Origin: Gracilaria vermiculophylla
Lineage: Eukaryota > Rhodophyta > Florideophyceae > Gracilariales > Gracilariaceae
Reading direction: 5' to 3'
Assembly: GCA_019155205.2 (NCBI GenBank)
Contig: JAHNZQ020000004.1
Location: 3,744,388-3,788,882 of the forward strand
DNA length: 44,495 bases
Under the pieces are notes generated by a model that saw nothing but the letters and a program-made list of their open reading frames with translations, was not told the origin of the DNA and ran no database searches. Shown piece after piece: positions 25,501 to 34,667 of this stretch (position 1 is the first letter of the stretch; the number at the start of each line of letters is the position of its first letter). Made by a program: the position numbers and the translations under genes.

Positions 25501-27342
25501 AATGGATCGCAGGAACTCTGTAGTACCGCTAAAAGCCCAGAGTTTGTCAATGATAGCGAACCACCGGAGAGTACAATGGAATCGAAGCCTGAATCAGAAA
25601 CTGATGTTACGGAGGCACTTGATGGTCGCACTTTCAGGGCAACTGAAATTCCAGAACAAGTGTCAGTTGCTCTTCAGGTCAAGCATAGTAAGTCGCCTAG
25701 GCCGGATTTGGGCTCAGAAGACAAGGCAAGTGTCGAAAACACCGTTGAGGATCAAGACGAAACTGTAATCACGTCTGACCCTGTCACTGAAGTTTCGAAG
25801 CCAATACAGGCAGATTCGGCGACGCTGTCCTCGTCTGTGGAAAGCGAGCCCGTCCCTGTAAATGAGGGTAGATTCGGCGTTGTGCAAGCTTATCGCAGTC
25901 AGTGCGACACAGCCGTTGAAAGTCCAAATGCCACAGAAGAACACAGAACCGTAGTGGCAGAGAAAGACGGAGCAGTGAAGCTTAAGCCTTTTACAAGCAC
26001 ATCACAAGCTAACCAATCTACAGTTTCACTGGATTCGTTGGGAAAAGAGGTAACTCTCAAAAACAGTACTCGAGCCGAAGGCGACGAATTCGACAGTGCA
26101 AGCCCTATCAAAGATGAGATCTCAAAGTCAGATGGGCATCTTGAGATTTATGAAGATGGTAGTCCAGTTGCAGAATTGGTGCCCATGGCAACAGATGTCT
26201 ACATGGAAACCGAAAATACAGGGGAAAGAGGGGCTGCAACGGGCAGCGACCCAAAACCAATGTCCACAGAGGCAGCTGAGGCAGCTTTAATGAAAATGCA
26301 TATTGCCGTGGATGCTCAATCCACGATATTTAAAGCACCTCGTGGACCTGATGCCGAAAAAGATGGTACCATTCAAAATCCTGGAAAAGTAGAATCAGAG
26401 TCAAAGGTTTTGAAAGACTTTGCAGACGAAGCCGATATCGACGCTCGAAATGGGGTCGAAGACGGGGAGGAGAAAGCCAAAGCAGTGGAACCCATGTTCA
26501 CAACAGTTCTTGATTCATTACAAGACTCTGTCACAAAAAGTAGTTCTCCGATGAAACCTGTGACCACAACACAGGACGAAACAAGAACGACTGAGGTCGA
26601 AAATCAAGAAGCCGGTGACGGTGATTCCAATGCCAAGAGTAGTGGAGTAGTTTCCTATTCTTCACAGACAAACGACCCTGTATCTGATATGAAAGATGTT
26701 CACGAATCTGGTCACGATGGAGTAGAAGCTCAAAATACCTCACTGGCAAAGAATGTTCTTGTTACGGAAAATGACAAAACAGCATTACGTGCTGCAGAAA
26801 CAACCCTTGAAAGAGGTGCGGAGTGTACTCCTGTCGTGAACGTTAACGATATGACTGACCATGCCATCAAAGAAAGCCCTGTAGTATTGGTTCACGGTGA
26901 AAATGAACAGTTTGACAATGCGGACGGCCACCGCAAGCATCACAAGCCTTGGGTCATGAGATATTGTACAACAGAGAGTTTGCCAAAGTCACCGGAAGCA
27001 GTTGAAGACCGCTGGCCCAAAAGCTCAAGTCTACCAGAGGCCGAGGTACATCAAGGAAGTCGAGAAGAAAGTGAAGCCGTCGTTTTGCGATTTAAAAATG
27101 AGAGCCGTGAACCTTTAGAGACGCCAGATGGTTCCAAAGTTTTGAAAGGTATAGGCATTTCTGAAAATACCTCATCAGAAACAGGTGATTCTGGTGGAAT
27201 GGAAAAAGTTGATATAGATACCATGGATCATGATGAGAATGACGGCACAATGAGAGCTGCAAATGTGACTGCACATGAACAGACAGATGAAGGGTCAACG
27301 TACCATGAACTTCAAGCGGAAGCAAATTCCGAGGAGGCGTAA
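22569..27342 (+). CDS. Type I membrane protein with a Cys-rich ectodomain and a 48-residue acidic tandem repeat (split by an assembly gap)
   Basis: A signal peptide (about residues 1-22, LCLFAGVLLLFHAAAA) precedes a short ectodomain with ten cysteines in a CxCxCC then CxxC pattern, and one transmembrane helix (about 98-118, KLVPVAFISIAAVLIIFGLC). About 1450 mostly acidic, Ser/Glu/Pro-rich residues follow and would be cytoplasmic. From 23817 to 25644 these are 48-residue repeats with the core PPESTMESKPESE. A run of 88 Ns (24971-25058) interrupts the repeats, and the downstream part appears in another frame. The 144-bp register shows this is a wrong gap size, not a mutation, so both halves are one gene. 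The last 560 residues are non-repetitive and acidic. I do not recognise the family; a receptor-like or trafficking adaptor is speculation. Confidence 0.75.
23817..25644 (+). repeat. 144-bp coding tandem repeat
   Basis: Units start at 23817, 23961, 24105, 24249, 24393, 24537, 24681 and 24825, then 24969 (cut by Ns). After the gap they resume at 25069, 25213, 25357 and 25501. Spacing is exactly 144 bp except across the gap (100). Twelve complete units are present. Units at 24249 and 25213 share the same variant (DDSVPPESKLESKPESE), a sign of block duplication. Confidence 0.97.
24971..25058. other. Assembly gap (88 Ns)
   Basis: A run of 88 unknown bases inside the 144-bp repeat array. The periodicity requires the real gap to be 132 nt plus a whole number of 144-nt units. 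Confidence 0.99.
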
Positions 27343-27826
27343 GGGTTGGCTGATGTATGTGAAAATGTGGTCCTCGAATACCCGATTTGTCACGAAGGGG
27401 CATCGGAATCGAAAAAATCAACATCGTTGGATCCCGATGTAAGTCTCCATGCAAGGAGAGGTTCGGACCAAACGATCATCACTACTCAATGAGAAGTTAC
27501 TTGGTGACGTGTGTGAAGAGGTAGGCATTTTCACGCAACTCGAGCCAATCGTATCCCGTGGGGCACATACCGCTCGCATGACAGCAAGGTGATCGAAAAC
27601 GATGGGGAAGCCAACGTCCTTACTCTTGATCCGCCTGCAGTAGGAGATTGTGGGGCCGGTCTTTCAAGACAAACGCAAACCGCTCGCGGCTCCCCACATG
27701 TTCGTGAGGTAGGTAGATCATAATGTTGAAGACGAAGTTGACTAGCTAGAAGAGAATGATAACAACGCAACTGGTAGCTCTAAAGCTGCATTACTTCATC
27801 CCACTGGCGAAAATTACGACCCTTAA
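27343..27826 (+). pseudogene. Decayed coding tail downstream of the acidic repeat protein
   Basis: After the TAA at 27340-27342 the same frame stays open for 49 codons (to TGA 27490-27492). Acidic-type coding then continues in two other frames: one with LLGDVCEEVG, one with VIENDGEANVLTLDPP, and a last patch with NVEDEVD, a stop, then LEENDNNATGSS. A DVCE phrase occurs in the first two patches. The composition resembles the preceding protein. I infer a former C-terminal extension, broken by one stop and several single-base shifts. Unannotated splicing is an alternative, since GTAAGG and GTAAGT donors occur at 27339 and 27435. Confidence 0.4.
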
Positions 27827-28735
27827 ATCCAGTCCCGCCGATTCGAATGGCCGCAAATCTCATCACGAGAAAAAAGAGATAGTGAGAAATCAAACATGTG
27901 GTTTCTTACAAAACGGAGTTTGAAAGGTATTTGCGGAAGTGTCCGGTCTTGAACTACCCTTCGACTGATTTTGAAATATATACTTCGAGTTTGAGACTCC
28001 AAACTGCTGCGTGAGGTTGTGAAGCTTAAAAAGCCCGTGACTTCTAATGAATGTCGGCTAGTAAATCAGTCTGGTGTTTTATGCCACGAATGTAAATTCT
28101 GTGTTTCGTCCCTGGCGCCACACTTTCTGAAATGCTTCGTACGACTCGCAAGTTTCCGGATTCAAGTTTATCACTGAGAGATACAACGACCTGCTTTCGT
28201 TTTATCCAGACAGAATACAAAACACATATTGCCTTCAATCGTGAATCAAGAACTCAAGAGGAAGTGCATGTGCAAAGCAGAGGCATTTCTGTATTTCATT
28301 ACATCATGTTCTCGAAGCTCCCAAAAATCTACTATTTTTAGTATTTTTCTCCGCTTTTTTCCATGCCACAATGAAAGGTGCTAAATATGCATTTTATCGG
28401 CACAGCTGTAGCCTCAAAAAGTTGTGATTCAAGTACACGTCTTGAATTTTTCCGTGTTTTGAGCAATTTCATTACACAAGTTAAAGCATTACACAAGACA
28501 CATTTCAAGCCTTTGCTGTGATGTTGATTAGAAAGTCCCTTCTTCCGCCTTGTTTTGATTGTCAAAACATTTCGAAGCTTCAACTTATGGTTCGCAATAT
28601 CTGCTTTCTGCTATCTGCGAGAACCGCTCGTCTTTCAGTTCCGCTTGGGTTTCTTCTTATCACAATCCCTCTCTAGCTTTGTTCTGCGCAATTCCAGAAT
28701 CTAAACAAATCCAGAACGCACAATCTGACAACGAC
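27827..28735. other. AT-rich spacer, no gene seen
   Basis: About 900 bp with stops in every frame. A TATA-like AAATATATA lies near 27975. The last 170 bp should include the leader of the p24 gene. No RNA gene or repeat was recognised. Confidence 0.5.
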
Positions 28736-29535
28736 ATGGGTCGTGAACTTCTCGCCCTTATCTTGCTCTGTTTTTCAACTTCTGTATGCGCCATAAGCTT
28801 TGATTTACCCCCAGGGAAGATTGAATGCTTTTTTGAAGACGTTCATCAGGGAACCACCATCAATGGCGCATATGCTGTCACTCAAGGATCTCATATGGAT
28901 ATCGATGTGCAAATCTTCAATCCTGAGGGCACTCAGATGTACAACGCAAAGCGCGGCGGCGAAGACAAATTTATGATAAAGGCAGACAGAGACGGGACCT
29001 ATAAGTTCTGTTTCAGTAACAAGGTATGTTATTTTCAAACTGATGCAATGACCAAGTTCCCATCTTCTATATGTCCTCAGTGTCTTCTAACAGCCAAACA
29101 TTGCGATCTTCATGCGCACATCAACAGATGAGCATGGTTTCACATAAGACGGTTAAACTAGTCATCACCACCGGCGATCCAATAGACTTCTCTAAGCTTG
29201 CCAAGAAGGAAAGTATGGACAACGTCGAACGGTGGATCGTCAGCATCACGCACACCGTGCGCATGATTGATTTCCACCAACAGGAGTATAGAATGTTGCA
29301 CGAGAGGCATTTAAAAAGTAAGTTCGTTCACCTTTACTCTGGATACCGAGCAAATTCTAATCATATAGCTGACCATGCTTTAATATTCGGTACAGCTGTG
29401 ACGTCAACAAATAGAAGAGTAAAGTGGTGGTCGTTCCTTGAATGTCTAGCCGTAATGGGCGTCTCGGGTGTTCAAGTGATGTTCATCAAAAGAATGTTCA
29501 ATAAGGGCGGACCAGGAGTGAAGCGCATGGTGTAA
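28736..29535 (+). CDS. p24 (EMP24/GP25L) cargo receptor, three exons
   Basis: Exons 28736-29023, 29128-29317 and 29396-29535 join to a 205-residue protein. Introns are 104 nt (GTATGT...CAG) and 78 nt (GTAAGT...CAG), with branch-like TTCTAAC and TTCTAAT. p24 proteins are type I receptors cycling between ER and Golgi in COPI/COPII vesicles. Seen: a signal peptide (residues 1-18, LLALILLCFSTSVCA), a GOLD domain with IECFFEDVHQGTTINGAY and the paired Cys in YKFCFSNK, a coiled-coil stretch (NVERWIVSITHTVRMID, QQEYRMLHERH), a transmembrane helix (KWWSFLECLAVMGVSGVQVMF) and a basic cytoplasmic tail ending KRMV. The splice model restores the family sequence across both junctions, including the phase-1 Thr codon between exons 2 and 3. 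Confidence 0.93.
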
Positions 29536-29601
29536 AGATAATTTTATCATTCCAATTCGCACGCTTAACCTTAATCAAAACTGTTCCGATGGTATATTTA
29601 C

Positions 29602-31851
29602 CTAATCTCTGTTTGACCGTCTCATGAAATTGTCCATTTCATTGATGTTAATTTTCGAGCACGGAGACGATTTCTTTCTGGGGACAGCATCTGCTGACTT
29701 CAGCATCTTTTCGATAGTATTGATAGGTGCAATGTCCTTCGCTTCTTTTGATAGACTGACTGGTTTGAAGAACCGACTGAGTCTCAACTGCCTTCCTGTG
29801 GATGATTTAGAAGATTTCAAAGGCTTCAAAGGAGTTTGATTAGACTTTCTTCTTTGGAGGGAACTTTTTGGTGTTACATTACGATCATCTGAAGCAACAA
29901 TTTTCTGACCTTGTCCTGGACCTGCGCTCGTTTTGACCAGAGCATGCTGTCTAGTCGTGTCAATGTCTGGGCTTGGCAAATCTGTAGAAGGCGACAAAAT
30001 GCTAGAAGATTGTTTCGGAGGGGTAGATGGGCATGATGGCGGCAGACTCCTTTTCTTTTCTGGTTTGAACTTCTCTCTCACATCCCGCTCTTTTGTACGA
30101 GCAAACTTCCCAAGAGCCCGGTGCACAGCTTCAACTCGGCGGGAAGATGACCTCGGTCTTTCTGAAAGATCTACGTCGCTAAACCCAACGGGCATTTCTG
30201 TCGTTTCTGGTTGGCTTTCAATTTCCAATGTAAGACTCATAGATGGGCTCAAGTGCGTTTCGTTTCTGTCCTCATGGACTTTTACGAAATCTTCCTCCTT
30301 CAATATGGAAGCTGAATCTCCAACAGCCGCTTTGTTTTCTGCTTCTTTATTCTGCACGCCATCATGTTCACGCCGAGGGCGTGGGGTTTTGTTTTCTAAT
30401 CGGGAACTCGGACGAAAACTGGACCAAACTCCGCATGTGGAATGTCCTGCTTTTGTTTGAGCCTTAAGTGAAACGCCGATGAGTTTGGGATTGAAGGAAA
30501 TGGGGCGGGCCAGTGACCGATCAACTAGCCTTCGAGCACCGACTAAAGGAGTCTGTAGTCTGCTAGAAGATGGTTGAACTTGAAACCCACGTACCTTTCG
30601 TGGAGGTTCAGGCGTTAATCGCCTTTGCTTCGAGGGCGGGTTTGGAAAATGCCTTGGGCGTCTCTTTGTCATGACAGGGCGATCAATAATGTCAAGAGGC
30701 TCCTCGTATTCCTTCAACGTGCGAGGATGAACAAAACCTTCAGCAACTTTTCTTGCGATGTCGGGGTCTCTATGCTCTCCAAGGAAGGAAAGATCAAAAG
30801 CGCCGCCTTCCATTTTCTGGAGGACCCCATGTGGTAACTTGGATATAGTCAACGCATTGACGTCTCGAAGATGGATGTGAATTTTTTTGTTCATGTCATA
30901 CACCGTTTGATGGCGAAAGACCATACATGCTCGAGTGAAGTCAATGGTGAAGGTTGGTGAAACGCGATACCGAGGTTCACGCCGAATAGCTTGCAAAACA
31001 CGGGGAAGAGTCTTGTAGCGCTTGGTGAGAGCATGAGCTTTCTTTATACCCAAGCCTTGCACGCCTTTGAAGAAGTCACAACCAGAGCACACGCACATGT
31101 ACATGAACATGTCCTCAGTGAAGTTTGCCATCGATATTGTCTCTAATGAAGGAAGGTGTTTGCTTTCATACATGTCTCCCATACCGTCTTTGCTCATCTT
31201 GTAGAATACCTTAGACGCTCCGTACACGAGCAAATCTGAATCCTCTGTGATAACACTCGCAATGTATCCGGTTTGCATCATCCACGCCAGTTGAGCATCG
31301 GCTTCGTACGGAGCGACAACGTATTCGACGTTAAGCTTCCGACATTCTCGTATTACATTTCGAGCCATATCTGAAGTGACAAAACAGGCTCGCTGATACC
31401 ACTCTTCTGCTTTGCGAGAGTCCCCGGCCGCTGCAGCTTGTTCTGCTCTTCTTAAGGCTTCCTTGCGCCGCTCTCGCCTCTCAGCGTGTGTACCGGCTTT
31501 CATAGGCAGCTCAGCTCCATCGAATACAACTACCGGCTGAGCTTGGAAATGCATCAGCATTCTCACTCGATGCATGCAGTATTCAACGTATGCGCGTGTT
31601 TCGACTCCAGTGCATATTTTTGAGGCGCAAGAGAAAGCTCCCTTGTGTAACCATGCGTAGGCGTCGATACCCACTCGGGAATTTGCGAATTCTTGAACAT
31701 GCTGCTGCTTACTGCGACGGGTGTGAACCGATTGAAATGCTTTGTTAGTATTACGGAGAGTATGTGATTGCATTTCGGAGAATTGTCGAGGCAAGACAAA
31801 AACTACTTACCATATGGGCTTGATGACGGGAAGAAGCCCATTTATGCCCAT
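29602..31851 (-). CDS. EXO1: EXO1 exonuclease (RAD2/XPG family), two exons
   Basis: Exon 1 (31811-31851) gives MGINGLLPVIKPI; a 99-nt intron (31712-31810, GTAAGT, TACTAAC branch point, CAG) follows; exon 2 is 29602-31711. The 716-residue product is EXO1, the 5'-3' exonuclease of mismatch repair and end resection. The splice places the catalytic Asp at position 30 (GIDAYAWLHKGAF), the same position as in human EXO1. The N and I nuclease regions show VVVFDGAELP, APYEADAQLAWM, ITEDSDLLVYG and GCDFFKGVQGLGIKKA. The C-terminal half is disordered and Ser/Lys-rich and carries a perfect PCNA-binding PIP box, QLRLSRFF (about 655-662). It diverges from mitochondrial uS5 across a promoter with CCAAT and E2F sites. 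Confidence 0.94.
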
Positions 31852-32211
31852 ACCCGTCCACCAGGGCCGCTTCTTACCAAATCGCCTTCACTGTTGTCCT
31901 CCGTATACCTGAAGAGGGAGGAAAAGCAGAGGCAGGAATTGTCATCACCTCCCCACCATTAGGATCGTCGCGAATTGCCACATAAATTGCATTTCGACGG
32001 CCCGGCCATTCTATAAGATTGGATCGCGTGCGGTATCGGTTCACGGGGGTTTAGCTCCAATGCGTTTCGCGCCAAAAATTCGAGTTTGTTCTGCTGAAAG
32101 GCACCCTTCGTAGATCAAATTTCTCAAATTGTAAAAAGGGAGAACGGGATCTATTCATGATAATCAGTTCTCAGAGAATATGTCTCCTTGACCCGGGCGG
32201 TCATCATAGAG
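31852..32211. promoter_or_regulatory. Divergent promoter EXO1 / mitochondrial uS5 with CCAAT and double E2F site
   Basis: CCAAT at 32058-32062 is followed 3 nt later by TTTCGCGCCAAAAA (32066-32079). That element contains TTTCGCGC on the plus strand and TTTTGGCGC on the minus strand, so it matches the E2F consensus in both directions. It lies 215 nt from the EXO1 start and 130 nt from the uS5 start. Confidence 0.65.
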
Positions 32212-33435
32212 ATGAACCACATCGCCATGCTGCGTACGATTTTGTTCAGGAGATCGATTTGTTTCAACAATCGAAATCCCGGTTCAAACGGGCTCAGCTG
32301 TATTCGAGCGCTCACAAGCGATGCAGAAACCAAGGGAAATGATCAAGGAAACGAGCAAGACTCGGACCCGGAACAAGCAGGACGCTCGTTAGCCAAACTT
32401 TCTAGAATGGCCCAAACGCTTCGGAGAGCTATTGAGCACCAGGCCCGATATGATTTACAACATCCAGAACTACTCGTCTCTCTGGAACAAGAAGTAGATG
32501 AAGCGTATGACTTAATCCGTCAAGCTCTAGATCGAGCGGGGAGGCCGTGTACAATTGAAGAGCTCGGCGATCGCATCAACAAAAACGTGGTTGCAGTTCC
32601 CGTAAAAGCATTGGGTTACCGAGAATTGATGAGGGCAGATTTGTTGCGCGATCAGATAGAAAGAACTCTTGTTAGTTTAGAGGAAATGCCCCCGCAAGAA
32701 GCCGCGATTGACGGGTCGGACAAACCTTTTGGACGTCCGAATAAGAAAGAAAAACAAAAAATGCAACAATCAAAAGTAGATGAAGTGCTAAACAACCAAG
32801 ATGAGGTCTCGGAAGAAGCAGTAGTTCTGAAAGAGTTATACCCTGTGTCTCCGGAAGACCTCCGGAAGCGAAAGGCATACATGGAAGACGCAATTAAGAT
32901 CGAAAACGTGCTTGCCGGATATGACACAGCTTTGCTTGAAGTAGGAAGAGTGCACAAAGTGACTAAAGGGGGTACAACCTTCAGCCTAAGAGCTCTCGTC
33001 GTCATGGGTAATCGCAATGGTACCGCAGGGTATGGAGAAGGGAAATCAGACAACCAACTGCATGCAATTGAACGGGCCTGCAGAGACGCAAAGAGAAACC
33101 TTTTAAACATCAAACTTCATGATGATCGCACTATTTATCACAGAATACAAGGCAAGTTTGTAAAGTCGAAAGTATCGCTATGGCCTGCTCCGAGGGGAAC
33201 TGGGATATCTGCAAACAACAATTTTTCAGCAGTGCTTCAGTTGTTTGGTTTGAAGGATGTGGGCGCAAAGCTACATGGGCCTCGATCTCTCACTAATGCA
33301 GTCAAGGCTCTGTTCAATGCGTTGTCGAAACTACAAACCCCAGAGGATGTGAGACAAGTCCGAGGACTCGCTACTTTGTCTAGATCTATGCCGCTGCGAA
33401 ATGACGGCCGTAGACCCAGGCTAAGAGCTTTGTAA
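32212..33435 (+). CDS. MRPS5: Mitochondrial ribosomal protein uS5m
   Basis: The 407-residue protein has a basic mitochondrial-type presequence (MNHIAMLRTILFRRSICF), an extra charged region of about 190 residues, and then the bacterial-type S5 domain. The S5 domain shows the double-stranded RNA-binding part (GRVHKVTKGGTTFSLRALVV, GNRNGTAGYGEGKS) and the C-terminal part (WPAPRGTGISANNNFSAVLQ, FGLKDVGAKLHGPRSLTNAV). S5 sits at the mRNA entry of the small subunit and affects decoding accuracy. The long N-terminal extension is typical of mitochondrial S5; the basic leader could also be plastid-directed, but the extension favours mitochondria. ATG 32212 is the first ATG of the frame. Confidence 0.88.
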   Translation: MNHIAMLRTILFRRSICFNNRNPGSNGLSCIRALTSDAETKGNDQGNEQDSDPEQAGRSLAKLSRMAQTLRRAIEHQARYDLQHPELLVSLEQEVDEAYDLIRQALDRAGRPCTIEELGDRINKNVVAVPVKALGYRELMRADLLRDQIERTLVSLEEMPPQEAAIDGSDKPFGRPNKKEKQKMQQSKVDEVLNNQDEVSEEAVVLKELYPVSPEDLRKRKAYMEDAIKIENVLAGYDTALLEVGRVHKVTKGGTTFSLRALVVMGNRNGTAGYGEGKSDNQLHAIERACRDAKRNLLNIKLHDDRTIYHRIQGKFVKSKVSLWPAPRGTGISANNNFSAVLQLFGLKDVGAKLHGPRSLTNAVKALFNALSKLQTPEDVRQVRGLATLSRSMPLRNDGRRPRLRAL

Positions 33436-33685
33436 CTTAGACAGGTCCGTACTTGCGTATTTGTAAAGATTGTGTGACTTCGAATGACAGATCGCTTTTC
33501 ACAACAACCGCTTTGGGCGTTGGCGATCAATGATTGGATTCAGATGAAACTTCAGCGAGTTCGCTTACAAGCACATGTTTACATTTCTGCCAAGGTAAAC
33601 GGTGGCATGCTACATGAAAGAGGTATTACGTCCAGGTTCACATGATGCGACGATAGCTCATAAGTTAATGAGAACAGTGCAAGAT

Positions 33686-34283
33686 CTAAAATCGCAAAGG
33701 CGTAAAGAACCACTTGTTCTTTCCTGCATTGTAGCGTTGTTGAAACTCCTTCTTGATGACAGCGCGTGAATCCTTACGAGCCTCCGGTCGTTCAGCGTTA
33801 GCTCCTGGCGATGAAAACGCAGCAGAGTCGATCCCGCTCTTCACAGCCTCGATATCGAGAGTATAACGAGTGGGCATGATGTGGTTATAGTTGACCACTT
33901 TGACAAAAGGAGTAAGTCTCGATCGGAAAGCAATCTTCCTCTTGGACATGCCCTTCTTCACCTTTCTGGGGTATTTTTCAACGCCGGCGACGACGCAATG
34001 ACCGTATGAATGCTTGCTTGTGCCATTGTCTTGACTCTGAACGATGACAGCCTTCTTACCGGCGAATCTGCCTTGTAGAAGGATTACGATCTTCCCTGCT
34101 TTCAAGCTGTTCACGATTGATATGGAAAATAGAAGAAAACGAATCGTGCGTGGTGGTCAGTAACATTTCGTGAAACTTTCGGCAGAGACAAGATTGCCGC
34201 CGTGGTGCAGCGCATAGGCAGTCAACATAGCGTTGAGGACCACTGCCATGAAAAACAAGAAATATGACCTACAATTTTCCCAT
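33686..34283 (-). CDS. RPL27: Cytosolic ribosomal protein eL27, two exons
   Basis: Exon 1 is only 11 nt (34273-34283, ATGGGAAAATT), followed by a 166-nt intron (34107-34272, GTAGGT...CAG, with TACTGAC as the likely branch site), and exon 2 is 33686-34106. Splicing gives a 143-residue protein starting MGKFLKAGKIVILLQGRFAG, which matches the conserved eL27 (KOW) opening; the exon-2 frame alone has no ATG there. Also visible are KKAVIVQSQDNG, GVEKYPRKVKKGMSK and the C-terminal FQQRYNAGKNKWFFTPLRF. eL27 is a 60S subunit protein near the polypeptide exit side. Short first exons that hold little more than the start codon are common in ribosomal protein genes of compact genomes. Confidence 0.95.
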
Positions 34284-34667
34284 GGTTGAAGGGCCTTTGA
34301 GGGTTTCTTTGGCCTGGTCGGACAAAAGGAAGCGCCTTGTCGATGCGTGATCACAACCTGATGAACCCGCTCGCCAAGTGTGAAGAAAGCCAACGCGCCG
34401 GTCAGCGACGGAAGACGAGCGACGCGGGGTCGACGGCGGCGCAATTTTGGGGCTCGAGCAACAAGACTGCCAGGTGTGCCACGTGGCGGGGAAACTTGTC
34501 GTTTATAGACATCTAAAAGATGACAAGGCGTCCTTCAGACTGGCGCTCGGCTCGCCGAATTCTTGCAGAACCGCACTGGTTCATTTGACCTGCAGAGCAT
34601 TGATTGAGATCGACATGGCAAGGGGTGTAAAGATAAGTCATCCCGGATACCCCTTCGCGGTGCGTAG
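34284..34667. promoter_or_regulatory. Divergent promoter eL27 / thermospermine synthase-like
   Basis: This 384-bp spacer separates the eL27 ATG (34283, minus) and the ATG at 34668. It has no clear CCAAT or E2F site. I see no gene, only short open frames. Confidence 0.35.

Noticed and set aside
24799..27342. Separate gene starting after the N gap
   Set aside because: The repeat continues on both sides, and the frame difference is explained by the wrong gap length.
28559..29131. Single-exon p24 of 190 residues
   Set aside because: It reads through the first intron and lacks the coiled coil and membrane anchor that exons 2 and 3 supply.
29602..31794. EXO1 starting with MPRQFSEMQSHTL
   Set aside because: That part is translated intron; the spliced form gives the conserved MGI-GLL start and the correct distance to the catalytic Asp.
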